Positions 25,826 to 35,873 of a stretch of DNA of 64,000 nt are shown here, piece after piece. Each line of letters starts with the position of its first letter. The stretch's first letter is position 1. The stretch comes from JACSRF01 sp963695505. Lineage in GTDB: Bacteria; Chloroflexota; Anaerolineae; Promineifilales; Promineifilaceae. The position numbers and the translations under genes are program-made. The DNA is taken from NCBI GenBank assembly GCA_963695505.1, contig CAVOGX010000006.1:62001-126000 (forward strand), given 5' to 3'. The notes under the pieces were generated by a model. It had not been told where the DNA came from and ran no database searches. It saw nothing but the letters and a program-made list of their open reading frames with translations.

Positions 25826-26975
25826 GTGAGCCAGGAAGTCTTCTCGCTAGATGTGGATGTTGAATCAATTGAAGCTTCATCGCGCAAAGCCCAAAGACAG
25901 GCTATCATCCGTTTGACGCGCTACATGGCCGGGCGGCTTGTGGCCCTGTTTTTCACTGTGGTGGCCGGCGTCTATATTACCGTGCTAATTGCCAACATGG
26001 GGGGGTATGTAGACGAAATCCGCCGCGGCCAGATTCGTGAAACCGTTGTCCTTGCCGCCAGTCTTGATGAAGTTTTCAGACAATTGCCCGAAGCTGAGCG
26101 CACGGCCATTATTGAGGAGCGCGTAGCCCTTCAAGAGCAGCGTTATGGTCTAGACCAGCCATTTATCTTTCGCAGTTTTCGCTATTTGGGAAATGCGCTT
26201 ACGCTGGATTTGGGGTTTTCCGAACAGTTGCAAAGTGATAGTGGCTCCCGCCGCGTCAGCAATATCATTCTTGAACGCCTTCCGGCTACTTTAGTGCTGT
26301 TCGGTACCGCCAATTTGCTCTTATTCTTTATTGCTCTTTTTGCTGGCCTGAGCCTCTCCCGCCGTTATGGCAGTTTTATGGACAAGCTCGTTTTGGCTCT
26401 GGCCCCCACTTCAGCGGCTCCCGGCTGGTTTTATGGCCTCTTCTTGATTCTTATTTTTGCTGGTTTGCTGCGCCTTCTGCCCTTTGGTGGGATGGTCAGC
26501 GCTCCCCCTCCAGATAATCCGATAGATTATACGCTAAGTCGTTTTGGAGCACATGATCTTGCCCGTCTCCGCCTGGTTGCTCAGCGGTATATTTCTGACG
26601 GCATACAATTGGCGCACCTTTTTCCTCATTTATGCCAGCGAAGATTACGTAGATATGGCCAAAGCTAAAGGGCTGCCAGACAGAATGATTGAACGCCGCT
26701 ACGTTATGCGCCCCACGCTGCCCAACATTATTACCCAGTTCGCCTTGTTGTTAATAACGTTGTGGACGGGGGCAATCATCACGGAAACAGTGTTCAACTG
26801 GCCTGGTATTGGCCAGCTATACTTTGCCGCCATCGGCGTTTACGATACGCCTGTTATTTTGGCTAATGTCGTTGTTTATGCCTATTTGCTAACCCTTACC
26901 GTATTTCTGCTGGACTTTATATATGCCTTGGTTGACCCGCGCGTGCGCGTAGGGGAAGGGGGACAGGGTCGATGA
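25826..26975 (+). CDS. DppB-type ABC permease, one frameshift
   Basis: Inner-membrane permease of the peptide/nickel ABC class. An N-terminal helix (LVALFFTVVAGVYITVLIANM) is followed by a 70-residue external segment, then the transmembrane core with the cytoplasmic coupling loop EDYVDMAKAKGL that contacts the ATPase. Near 26545 a T run appears one base too long: removing one T joins YTLSR to LEHMILPVSAW, as the family requires. GTG at 25826 is preferred over TTG at 25781 because AAGGAAAAGG lies just upstream. The stop overlaps the next start (ATGA). Confidence 0.88.
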
Positions 26976-28334
26976 AAACACTCACTTCCAGTTTGCGGCA
27001 ATTTCGCAACTATCCTTCGGCCGTACTTGGCATGATAATTATTAGTATGCTGATTGTAGTGTCAATCGTTACGCCAATTGCCATACCATACGATGAAGCT
27101 GTACGCTTATGGCGTGGCGGCGAAGACATTTGGGGAGAGTATCCGCGCAATGCCTGGCCTGTTTGGTACAACTGGGTGACAGGCGAGAATTTGCCAGCAA
27201 CCATTGTCTTTGACAGCGCCGACGGGGATGGTGAACAGACCATTGAATCCATTTCTGCGGATACCCGTGAGGCACGCTATATCTACGAATTTGACTTTCC
27301 GTATGACACGTTTCCCCCAGAATTGATTCTTTTTACCAAAGCCCGATACAGTGAGAAGCAGCCCTTTATTGAAATGGCCTGGTTCACGCCGGACGGCCGC
27401 GAGATTCGGGCCGGTGAATTTTCTCCCGGTCCATCGGCTTCATTCCGCTTTGCACAGGACAGCCGCCTGCAGCGCCGTCTGGAACGCTCTACAGGCATTG
27501 AAGACGTGCGGGCGGAACAAGGCTTGTTTGACGACCCGGAACAGGAAGGTTTGCAGACGCTTAAAGGGACCTATCGCTTAGAAATCACAGCCTTGCTTTT
27601 TGAGAACGATGCGACCCTTGATACGACGTTTGTAAGCTACGGCTTGGTACATGGCCTGGCCGGCACTGACCACCGGCGGCGAGATTTGATGATTGCCTTA
27701 CTCTGGGGTACGCCTATTGCCATGGCATTTGGCTTGCTGGCTGCTTTAGGTACGACAATTACCACCATGTCTATTGCCGCGGTGGGCGTGTGGTTTGGCG
27801 GCTGGTTAGATGCCGTTATCCAACGCTTGACAGAGGTAAATGCCATCATTCCCTCTGTTACCTATCCTGATTATGGTGGGCACCTTTTATTCTCGAAGTA
27901 TTTGGATAATGCTGGGCCTCGTTATTTTGTTAAGCATATTTGGTCTGGCGATTAAAAATTATCGCGCAATTTTCTTGCAAGTAAGGGAACTGCCGTATAT
28001 CGATGCCGCAAGAGCTTATGGGGCGAGCAATATGCGCATTATTTTCCGCTATCTTGTCCCCCGTATTTTGCCGCTCCTTATCCCCCAAATTGTGACCCTG
28101 GTTCCTGGTTTCGTGTTTTTAGAAGCGGCCCTTGCCGTTCTTGGCCTGGGTGATCCGATTCTGCCCACGTGGGGAAAACTCATCAATGACGCAAACTCAC
28201 AGGGTGCATTATTCAATGGTTTCTATTACTGGATTTTAGAACCTGCGGTTTTGTTGATGGTCGCCGGTTTTGGTTTTGCCATGGTAGGTTTTGCCCTTGA
28301 CCGTATCTTTAACCCCAGACTCCGGGAGCTTTAG
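26972..28334 (+). CDS. DppC-type ABC permease with large external domain, one frameshift
   Basis: Second permease of the importer. After the first helix (VLGMIIISMLIVVSIVTPIA) a segment of about 170 residues (LWRGGEDIWGEYPRNAWP onward, ending near YGLVHGLAGTDHRRRDL) is inserted before the usual DppC core; typical DppC has only a short loop there. The core has the coupling motif PYIDAARAYGASN. The frame shifts near 27850, between LTEVNAIIP and PLLPILIMVG. The second copy (31987-33319) has the same extra domain, so the domain is real. It overlaps dppB by four bases and the ATPase gene follows after five bases. Confidence 0.88.
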
Positions 28335-28338
28335 CATA

Positions 28339-29304
28339 ATGGACAATACGAACAACGAACTATTGATTGTAAAGGGGTTGCGTCTGCACTTCAAAACCCG
28401 GCGTGGTATGGTGCAGGCCGTGGACGGGGTTGATTTTGATCTGCCGCGCAATCAGGCAACCGTTGTTATTGGCGAGTCGGGGTGTGGCAAAAGTTCCCTG
28501 GCTAAAGCAATCTTGCGTCTTTTGCCGCGCAATGTTGGGACTTATGATGGCGAAGTGTGGCTCCAGGGTGAAGACATCATGAAGCTGAACGACGAAAACT
28601 TCCGCAAAGAAGTGCGCTGGAAGCGCATCTCCATGGTGCCCCAGGCGGCCATGAATGCTCTCAACCCGGTGATGCGTATTGGCGATCAGGTGGCGGAACC
28701 AGCCATGGTGCACATGGGGCTGAGCAAGGATGAAGCGCTCAAAACAGCATTGCGCATGTTTGAGCAAGTAGGTGTGCCCGCCGACTTTTTGCATCGCTAT
28801 GCCTTTGAGTTAAGCGGGGGTATGCGCCAGCGGGCTGCCCTGGCTATGTCCCTGGTCACGCTGCCTGACCTGGTGATTTTAGATGAACCGACATCAGCCC
28901 TTGACGTTTTAACCCAGGCCAACATCATGAATTTGATGAAGCGGGTTAAAAAAGAGTTGGAGACCAGCTTTATCCTGATTACCCATGACATTGCGACATC
29001 GAGCGAATTAGCTGACAACGTGGCCGTGATGTACGCCGGGCAAATTGTGGAAGTGAGTGACGCGCGGCGTTTCTTTACAGAACCCTTACACCCTTACTCG
29101 CAGAAATTAATGGCCAGCGTACCCCGGCTGCGGGAGACGGTAGAGCCAGATTTTATTACGGGCCAACCGCCCAGCCTGTTGAACCCGCCCACGGGATGTC
29201 GTTTTGCAGATCGCTGCCAGGCACGCTTTGCCAAATGTGACGAGGAGCCCCCTACCATCATTCGGGAAGGCGACCGCAAGGTTAAATGTTGGCTGTATGT
29301 CTAA
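28339..29304 (+). CDS. ABC importer ATPase (DppD-like)
   Basis: A 321-residue nucleotide-binding subunit that energises the importer. Walker A is GESGCGKS (45-52), the signature is ELSGGMRQR, Walker B is LVILDEP and the switch His is in LITHD. The C-terminal oligopeptide/dipeptide extension with clustered cysteines (GCRFADRC, KCDEEP) is present and in this subfamily may hold an Fe-S cluster. The ATG at 28339 is chosen by position after GGGAGC. It pairs with the next ATPase as a heterodimer. Confidence 0.95.
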   Translation: MDNTNNELLIVKGLRLHFKTRRGMVQAVDGVDFDLPRNQATVVIGESGCGKSSLAKAILRLLPRNVGTYDGEVWLQGEDIMKLNDENFRKEVRWKRISMVPQAAMNALNPVMRIGDQVAEPAMVHMGLSKDEALKTALRMFEQVGVPADFLHRYAFELSGGMRQRAALAMSLVTLPDLVILDEPTSALDVLTQANIMNLMKRVKKELETSFILITHDIATSSELADNVAVMYAGQIVEVSDARRFFTEPLHPYSQKLMASVPRLRETVEPDFITGQPPSLLNPPTGCRFADRCQARFAKCDEEPPTIIREGDRKVKCWLYV

Positions 29305-29343
29305 TGTGACACCGATGTTTATTGAGGGGAAAGAACGGATACG

Positions 29344-30384
29344 ATGAGCGACATAACAACTGATCTAAAGAACACGACACATTCAAACGGAGAAGCATTG
29401 CTGCAGATTCAGGATTTGCATGTGTGGTATGAGCTGAAGCGTTTTGGCTTTGGCCATGCCGGGTACGTACGGGCTGTTGACGGTGTAACCTTTAACCTGA
29501 AGCAGGGCGAGGCCATGGCTTGTGTGGGGGAGAGCGGCTGTGGCAAGTCTAGCCTGATGAAGACAATCTTGGGGCTAAATCGACCGACAAAAGGCGATAT
29601 AGTTTTTGACAATACGAGGCTCACCGAAACGGAAGGTGAAGCACTGCGATTGTACCGGTCAAAAATCGGATATGTGCAGCAAGATCCTTTTGGGGCGCTT
29701 CCACCATTTATGACAATTCAGCGTATTCTTGAAGAACCCCTGGTCATTAACGGAGTTAAGGATAAAGAAGAACGGCTGCGGCGCATAACGAAAGCCTTGG
29801 AAGAGGTAAAGCTGACACCCATTGAAGAGGTGCTGCACAAATTCCCCCATATGCTGAGCGGTGGCCAGCAGCAGCGCGTGGTTATTGCCCGGGCTATGAT
29901 TATGGAGCCTAAACTTTTGGTGGCAGATGAGCCGGTATCCATGCTGGATGCTTCTGTGCGCGTGGAAATATTGCGCCTCTTGCGTAACTTGCAAGTGACG
30001 CATGACCTGGCGGTGATTTACATTACCCACGATCTTTCAACAGTGCGCTATTTCTCGGAGTATATCTTTGTGATGTACGCGGGCGAGGTAATTGAGATCG
30101 CCAAAATGGAAGATCTGCTTAAAGATCCGAAACATCCGTACACCTGGGCGCTACTTGAGGCTTCATCGGATCCTGATGCGGATAATGCTCTCGTGCTGCG
30201 AGAAGTGCCCAAGGGAGAACCGCCAAGCCTGGTCAACCCACCCACAGGATGTCGTTTTAATCCGCGCTGTGCGAAAATGATAGAAGGCGTTTGTGATGTT
30301 AAGCGACCACCTAATTTTACAGTTTCTCCGGAGCATCAGGTGGCTTGCTGGCTGTATGACGGAGAGGACCATCATGTTGTTTAA
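29344..30384 (+). CDS. ABC importer ATPase (DppF-like)
   Basis: A 346-residue partner ATPase. Walker A is GESGCGKS (62-69), the signature MLSGGQQQR, Walker B LLVADEP, followed by the D-loop SMLDAS and the switch IYITHD. The C-terminal extension again has the cysteine cluster (GCRFNPRC). It probably serves both permease sets in the operon. The last ten bases overlap a small membrane protein gene. Confidence 0.95.
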   Translation: MSDITTDLKNTTHSNGEALLQIQDLHVWYELKRFGFGHAGYVRAVDGVTFNLKQGEAMACVGESGCGKSSLMKTILGLNRPTKGDIVFDNTRLTETEGEALRLYRSKIGYVQQDPFGALPPFMTIQRILEEPLVINGVKDKEERLRRITKALEEVKLTPIEEVLHKFPHMLSGGQQQRVVIARAMIMEPKLLVADEPVSMLDASVRVEILRLLRNLQVTHDLAVIYITHDLSTVRYFSEYIFVMYAGEVIEIAKMEDLLKDPKHPYTWALLEASSDPDADNALVLREVPKGEPPSLVNPPTGCRFNPRCAKMIEGVCDVKRPPNFTVSPEHQVACWLYDGEDHHVV

Positions 30385-30586
30385 CCGGTTGATTTTGATC
30401 GGCTTTTTTTTAGTATTGATTGGTGCTGTAGTACCATTCCTGATTGTAGTGCGGGTTCTTGAATCGACGTTTCTTTTGAACTTCATTGCGTTTACGGCTT
30501 CTACGGCCGGTATGTTCTTGGGCGTGATAGGCACGGCAACCTATGTTGCGGACAAGAGGCGCAAAAAGGATTGGCAGAATTATTAG
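30374..30586 (+). CDS. Small two-helix membrane protein in importer operon
   Basis: A 70-residue protein with two hydrophobic helices (LILIGFFLVLIGAVVPFLIV and FIAFTASTAGMFLGVIGTA) and a basic C-terminus (DKRRKKDW). The ATG at 30374 follows GGAGAGGA at good spacing and overlaps the ATPase gene end, which implies co-translation. I do not know the family. Its place between the ATPases and the second permease set suggests an accessory to the transporter, but that is only positional. Confidence 0.65.
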   Translation: MLFNRLILIGFFLVLIGAVVPFLIVVRVLESTFLLNFIAFTASTAGMFLGVIGTATYVADKRRKKDWQNY

Positions 30587-30626
30587 GTAAGCTGCCGGCA
30601 CCAATTTTTAGACTATTTATCTAATT

Positions 30627-30660
30627 AAATGCCAGCTAGAAGATAGGTGGCATTTTTCAT
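30627..30660 (+). terminator. Intrinsic terminator between the two importer units
   Basis: AAATGCCA and TGGCATTT form a stem around a 13-base loop, followed by TTCATTTTT. It ends the first unit 40 bases past the small membrane protein gene. Confidence 0.75.
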
Positions 30661-30678
30661 TTTTGCGAAAGCAATTTC

Positions 30679-31986
30679 ATGGCGATTGAAATGATGTCGG
30701 GGGAATCGGGGGTTAGCTTGCGGCAAGATCGACACGGCCGTTTCAATACCTGGCGCAATATCCTCAAGTTTACTTTAACCCGTTTTTTGATGTTGGCGGC
30801 GACCGTGGTTGTGGCTGTCTATCTGACCATTGTTATTGCTAACTTGGGTGGCTATGTAGACACTATTGTGGCCTCGCGCATCGAAGAGCAGGTGGGGTTT
30901 ATGATGCGGGGAGGGTGGCTTGGTGAGTTGCCCACTGAGGAAAGAATGGCGGCAGCAGAAGAGCTCATTGCTTCTATGCAGGACGCGGCTGGATTAAATG
31001 ACCCATTTTTGTTGCGCACGGCGCGCTGGCTGGGAGATGGTTTGACACTTAACTGGGGAGAGCCTGGCAGGGCGCGCGCTTATGGCGTCACTGCGGTGGG
31101 GATGAACGTGCGCGAGGTTATTGTCGACAACATGTCGCGCACGCTGCTAGTTTTTGGGGCAGCGAACCTGTTGTTGTTTGGGGCTGCGGTGTTTTTTGCC
31201 CTTGCCTTGAGCCGCAGACACGGGGGTTTTTTGGATCGTATTTTCATCTTACTTTCACCTATATCCTCGGCGCCGGCATGGGTGATTGGGGTTTTACTTG
31301 GTACGTTTTTGCTGCGGGTTTTTGGATTTTCGCCAGGGGGGACTTTTGATGCCTGGCCTGCCGGGGACTTTCGACTGAATTATGTACTGGTGGTTTTACG
31401 CCACCTGGCTTTGCCGTTTGCGGCGGTCTTTTTGGCAGGATTGTTCCAAAGCGCTTACACGTGGCGCAGTTTTTTCCAGATTTACCGGCACGAAGACTAC
31501 GTGGACATGGCTTATGCCAAAGGCTTGGGAAACGGCCGTATTGACCGTGACTATATCATTCGCCCCGCAATGCCCGCGCTGCTGACCAGTTTTGCCCTAT
31601 TGCTGGCAGTCTTGTGGCAAGAAATAATAGCCCTGGAGCAGTTTTTTAACGTGCGCGGGCTGGGGCGCATGTTCGTCAGCGCCTTGAACGCCTACGACAC
31701 CCCCATGATTGTGGCGATTGTGACCATCTTTGCCTATTTGCTGGCCCTCACGGTTTTTATTTTGGACATTTGTTACGTGTTTGTGGACCCGCGCGTGCGT
31801 GTGGGCAGCCATGATCAGCAAGGCCGCGTGGCCGGAAAAGAGAAACGCCGCTTTTGGCCGCGAAAAAAACAAAAAACAGGGACGGCCTCACATACCCGGC
31901 CAGCCAGCAAGAGGCGCATTTCATTTTCTTGGCCAACATGGCAATGGGCAGACTTGGGAGCCAGTCTCCAACGCATTGGCGGTGAG
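30679..31986 (+). CDS. DppB-type permease, second copy, possibly fused to DppC
   Basis: Homologue of the 25826 permease with the same plan: N-terminal helix (LMLAATVVVAVYLTIVIANL), external segment, and core with the coupling loop HEDYVDMAYAKGL. Unlike copy one, which stops after DPRVRVGEGGQGR, this frame continues after DPRVRVG through about 65 basic and polar residues (KEKRRFWPRKKQKTG) straight into the DppC-like sequence. No stop is seen between the two, so the gene may encode a DppB-DppC fusion. An unseen indel in the A-rich linker (near 31865) could instead hide a stop. No separate ribosome-binding site is clear. Confidence 0.8.
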
Positions 31987-33319
31987 ATGCGCTATATTGC
32001 CCAGGGGCTTGCGCCAGTTTCCCTCCGCGATAGTGGGGCTGGGAATCATTGTAGCCCTGTTAGGGGTTTCCGTTTACGCAGTGGTCACCATTCCCTACCA
32101 GGAAGCGATTAGTCTATGGCGGGGTGACGAAGACGTCTGGTTTCGTAATCCACGGGATGCCCTGCCAACCTGGGTCAACCTTTTCCGCGGCGAGGATTTG
32201 CCGCCGACAATGACTTTCAGCTCCACCGGCCCAGACAGCACAAAAGAAACGGCCGATTTGGGCAATGGCCTGAGCGATACGAAGATACCATTTACCTTTG
32301 CATACTATTATGGCGATTTTCCTCAGGACATCATTCTGGATATGACAGCGCAATATGCGGAAAAAGTACCCCACGTCACGGTGACCTGGGTCTGGCCAGA
32401 TGGCAGCGAGCGGGAGCTGACCAGCTTGCAACCAAAATTCAGCGACACATACTTCGTCAGCCGCGACACAAGATTGCAGCGCCGTCTGGATGCAGACTAT
32501 CCCCAAGAGAGGCTTTTCCTGGGACCAGATGGGGCGGCGACAAAGCCTGTTGCGGGCACCTATACGCTGCTGGTTGAGGCGCTGCACTTCGAACCAGAAT
32601 CAAATATAGACGTGGAGGTTACCATTCTGGGGCAGGTTTATGGCCTGGCAGGCACCGACTCGCAGCGGCGGGATTTGATGATTGCCCTGCTCTGGGGCAC
32701 GCCTATTGCCCTGGCCTTTGGGCTAATTGCCGCCTTTGCTACCTCGGTGGGGGGCATGCTGATTGCTGCCGTGGGCGCCTGGTACGGGGGCGGGGTGGAT
32801 CGCACCGTCCAGTTTCTGACCGAAGTCAACCTGATACTGCCCTTCTTCCCGGTCAGTTTGATGGTTTTTGTGCTCTACTCGCGCAGCATTCTCACCATCT
32901 TGGCCGTGACGGTGGCGCTGACGATTTTTGGCAGCGCGGTAAAGACATACCGGGCGGCCTTTTTACAAGTGCGCTCCGCACCTTATATTCAGGCAGCGCA
33001 AGCTTATGGCGCCTCTAATTGGCGCATCGTAGTGCGCTATATGATTCCCCGGATAGTGACGGTGCTGGTTCCTAGGCTGATTGTTCTGGTGCCCAGCTAC
33101 GTATTTTTGGAGGCGACCTTGGCCTTTTTGGGCGTCACAGATCCTTACCTGCCTACCTGGGGTAAGCTGGTGGTGGCGGCGCTGTCCTATGGCGTGCACA
33201 CCAATTCAACGCACCTGGTTGTATTCCCGCTGGCTTTGCTGTTTTTGACGGGTTTTGCTTTTGCCATGGTGGGGATGGCCCTGGAACGGATTTTTGAGCC
33301 ACGGTTAAGGAGAATTTAG
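31987..33319 (+). CDS. DppC-type permease with large external domain, second copy
   Basis: DppC-like half of the second permease set. MRYIAQGLRQFPSAIVGLG is recovered if one G is removed from the GGGG run near 32007. The first helix is followed by the same extra domain of about 180 residues as in the first copy (LWRGDEDVWFRNPRDALP onward), then the core with the coupling motif PYIQAAQAYGASN. The ATG at 31987 would be the start if it is a separate gene; the open frame upstream also allows a fusion with DppB. It ends the transporter region; an ACGGCCGT copy follows its stop at once. Confidence 0.85.
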
Positions 33320-33378
33320 TAACGGCCGTTTCTCCCTGTTTATCTACTAACTGCAACCATTTTTACTCGCAATTACCG

Positions 33379-33407
33379 TTGACACACCCAGAGTGTCTGG
33401 ATACAAT
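33379..33407 (+). promoter_or_regulatory. Sigma-70-type promoter of the IclR gene
   Basis: TTGACA at 33379-33384, a 17-base spacer and TACAAT at 33402-33407 give a near-consensus promoter 43 bases before the IclR start. Confidence 0.8.
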
Positions 33408-33415
33408 CGGTTCAT

Positions 33416-33438
33416 ATTGTGAAATTAAAAACCACAAT
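33416..33438. promoter_or_regulatory. Candidate IclR operator
   Basis: ATTGTG and CACAAT form an inverted repeat with an 11-base AT-rich centre, just downstream of the -10 element. This position suits autorepression by the IclR protein encoded next; binding is inferred. Confidence 0.4.
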
Positions 33439-33449
33439 GCGAGACAACT

Positions 33450-34232
33450 ATGAGCAAAAGTAAACCGTATCCGGGCACCCAGGCGGTCTTGCGCGCCCTC
33501 TCCATTCTCCAGGCGTTCACCGACGATCGTCCCGAATGGGGGCTTTCTGGCCTGGCTGAAGTTGTCGGTCTCCACAAAACCACCACCTACCGCCTGCTCA
33601 CCGCCCTGGAAAGCGAAGAGATGGTCGTCCGCAACCCCCACACCGACACCTACAAACTGGGACCAGGCGTCATCACTCTGGGGGGCCGCGCCCTGCGCGC
33701 CAATGATTTGCGCAGCGTTTGCCGCCCCGAACTGCGCAAACTGGCGGAAATTGGGCGGGAAACGGCCGCTCTCGAAGTGTTGGCCGGGTCGGAAATCGTC
33801 ATTCTCGACGAGGTGCCCAGCGACCGCGTCATGAGCGGCGGGCAGGCCCTAGGCACGCGCTGGCCCGCCCACGCCACCTCCACGGGCAAAGCGATGCTGG
33901 CCTTTCTGCCGCCAGAGGAAGTCGCGGCCATTTTACCGCCCACCCTGGTCGCCAAAACCCCCCACACCATTACCGACATGGAAGCGCTGCAGGCAGACCT
34001 GGCCCACATTCGCCAGCGAGGATACGCTATTGCTTACGAGGAGCTGGAATTGGGGCTGGCGGCGGTGGGGGCGCCCCTGTTCAACGCCGATGGCGACGTG
34101 ATTGGGGCCATCAGCCTGGCCGGCCCTAAGATTCGGCTGACCCACGAGCGCGTTTCGGCGCTGGGGCAGCTTGTGCGTGAAGCCGCCCGCCACATTTCCG
34201 TGCTGCGGGGCTGGCAACCAGCTAGAGGATAG
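33450..34232 (+). CDS. IclR-family transcriptional regulator
   Basis: A 260-residue regulator with an N-terminal winged helix-turn-helix (about 10-65; WGLSGLAEVVGLHKTTTYRL) and a C-terminal GAF-like effector domain (SGGQALGTRWPAHATSTGKA, YAIAYEELELGLAAVGAP). IclR proteins usually repress catabolic operons until an aromatic, sugar-acid or glyoxylate-type ligand binds. It has its own strong promoter and probably controls the GcvT-like gene 65 bases downstream and perhaps the oxidoreductase cluster. Its last codons run into a repeat. Confidence 0.93.
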   Translation: MSKSKPYPGTQAVLRALSILQAFTDDRPEWGLSGLAEVVGLHKTTTYRLLTALESEEMVVRNPHTDTYKLGPGVITLGGRALRANDLRSVCRPELRKLAEIGRETAALEVLAGSEIVILDEVPSDRVMSGGQALGTRWPAHATSTGKAMLAFLPPEEVAAILPPTLVAKTPHTITDMEALQADLAHIRQRGYAIAYEELELGLAAVGAPLFNADGDVIGAISLAGPKIRLTHERVSALGQLVREAARHISVLRGWQPARG

Positions 34233-34284
34233 AGCTAGAGCTAGAGGAACAACGTCTATTCCCTTTAGCTCTCGCTCTAGCTTC
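34219..34284. repeat. GAGCTAGAG-type hairpin repeat
   Basis: GCTAGAGGATAGAGCTAGAG faces CTTTAGCTCTCGCTCTAGC across a 20-base loop. It fills the gap between the IclR and GcvT-like genes. The same words recur at 57357-57420 and 62216-62240. Confidence 0.7.
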
Positions 34285-34296
34285 AAAGGAGGAATA

Positions 34297-35487
34297 ATGC
34301 CGATACCGACCCCTTTCCATGAACGTACCGCGCCCTTGTGCGAGAGCTACGATTGGCGCGGCTGGGCGGGCTATTTGGCCGCCAGCCTGTACGAACCTTC
34401 CCACGAGCGTGAATATTACGCCATTCGCAACAGCACGGCGGCCATTGACGTGTCGCCCCTCTTCAAATATGAAGTCAGCGGCCCGGACGCGGCGCGGCTA
34501 GTGGACCGCATCATCACCCGCGACGTGACGAAGTGCCGCGTGGGGCAGGTGCTATACGCGCCCTGGTGCGACGAGGATGGCAAGGTCATTGACGATGGCA
34601 CCATTGCGCGGCTGGCGGAGAACCATTTCCGCATCACCGCCGCCGATCCCAACTTGCGCTGGTTTCAAGACGTGGGCTATGGTTTGGACGCGCAGGTGGT
34701 GGACGTGTCGCAAGAGCTGGCGGCGCTGGCCGTGCAAGGGCCAAACAGCCGCGCACTGCTCAAAGAGGTCGTTACAGCCGTTGACCTGGACGGGCTGGGC
34801 TACTACCGGCTGGCCCACGCTCAGGTGGACGGTGTGCCTCTCACGGTGACGCGCACGGGTTTCACGGGGGATTTGGGGTACGAGCTGTGGATACGGCCGT
34901 CTCACGCCACCCATCTTTGGGACAGAGTCTTTGAGGCCGGTCAGCGATACGGCCTGCTGCCGGCGGGCATGGTAGCTCTGGACATTGCCCGCATCGAGGC
35001 GGGGCTGCTGCTCATTGAGGTGGATTACAAGTCGTCGCACCATGCCGTCATCGAAGCGCAAAAGTCGTCGCCCTATGAGCTGGGGCTGGGCTGGGCGGTA
35101 GCGCTGGATGGCGCAGACTTCATTGGCCGCAAGGCACTGTGCGCCGAAAAGGAGCGCGGCCCGGCCTGGTCTTTTGTGGGGCTGGAGATTGATTGGGTGC
35201 ATCTGGAGCAGTTGTTTGCCAAAGAGGATTTGCCGCCCCAGGTGGCGCGGCGGGCTTCCAGAACGGCCGTACCCCTCTACAAAGGTGGCAAGCAAATCGG
35301 TCAGGCTACCAGCCAGACCTTCTCCCCCATACTCAAAAAGTACATCGCGCTTGGCCAAGTGTTGACGCCCTACGCCGCGCCTGGCACCCAACTCGAAGTT
35401 GAAATCACCGTGGAATACCGGCCCCAGAAGGCAAGAGCGACCATCGTCCCCACGCCATTTTACGAACCGCCGCAAAAACGAGCGTGA
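34297..35487 (+). CDS. GcvT-family aminomethyltransferase-like protein
   Basis: A 396-residue tetrahydrofolate-dependent methyl- or aminomethyl-transferase of the GcvT fold. Conserved features are HEREYYAIRNSTAAIDVS, the catalytic-type Asp region DGKVIDDGTI, FTGDLGYELW and the C-terminal barrel (GQATSQTFSPILKKYIALG). No H-, P- or L-protein gene is near, so it is more likely a demethylase-type relative (DmdA, sarcosine or dimethylglycine type) than the glycine cleavage T-protein. AAAGGAGG before the ATG at 34297 fixes the start. It sits just downstream of the IclR gene. Confidence 0.82.
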   Translation: MPIPTPFHERTAPLCESYDWRGWAGYLAASLYEPSHEREYYAIRNSTAAIDVSPLFKYEVSGPDAARLVDRIITRDVTKCRVGQVLYAPWCDEDGKVIDDGTIARLAENHFRITAADPNLRWFQDVGYGLDAQVVDVSQELAALAVQGPNSRALLKEVVTAVDLDGLGYYRLAHAQVDGVPLTVTRTGFTGDLGYELWIRPSHATHLWDRVFEAGQRYGLLPAGMVALDIARIEAGLLLIEVDYKSSHHAVIEAQKSSPYELGLGWAVALDGADFIGRKALCAEKERGPAWSFVGLEIDWVHLEQLFAKEDLPPQVARRASRTAVPLYKGGKQIGQATSQTFSPILKKYIALGQVLTPYAAPGTQLEVEITVEYRPQKARATIVPTPFYEPPQKRA

Positions 35488-35531
35488 ACATGATGCGAGA
35501 AGATTTCTTGCGATATGATGATTAACAAATG

Positions 35532-35873
35532 TTAGTCGCCAAGATGTTTTTGCACAGCCTGCAAAAAGGCCGTAAAAGTTACCGGAGAACAGGCGTTGTG
35601 CAGGCGAGGGTTGTCAAAAGGATGTTCATGCCAACCAATTTTGGCATTATCCATGCCGTAAATACGTTGATTCGTTTGAATAAGCGCAAATGCAGTTTTG
35701 TCTGTGTCCAAATTAAAGAAGACATTGATAAAGGTTGCTGGTGTAGTCAGGTGAACTTTGACATGGAGAACGTCAACATCCACGAGGCACTCTTCAATAT
35801 AATGTACCAGTTCGATGTTGCGACAAGCTTGCCGCAGTTCAGAAAGGAGATAGGAAGTTGTTAGGGCAGCCAT
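35532..35873 (-). CDS. Putative toxin-like protein (DUF6516-type)
   Basis: A 113-residue protein. Its end (GWHEHPFDNPRLH) resembles small DUF6516-type proteins that occur as second genes of toxin-antitoxin-like pairs; the match is from memory and moderate. It has a short beta-rich N-terminal half (HVKVHLTTPATFINVFFNL). Its start overlaps the end of the upstream gene by 13 bases, which strongly suggests a coupled pair. Function is not established. Confidence 0.55.
   Translation of the reverse strand: MAALTTSYLLSELRQACRNIELVHYIEECLVDVDVLHVKVHLTTPATFINVFFNLDTDKTAFALIQTNQRIYGMDNAKIGWHEHPFDNPRLHNACSPVTFTAFLQAVQKHLGD

Noticed and set aside
34552..35475. Long open frame of about 307 codons on the minus strand
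   Set aside because: It is antisense to the GcvT-like gene, has no recognisable domain or ribosome site, and reflects the codon pattern of the true gene.
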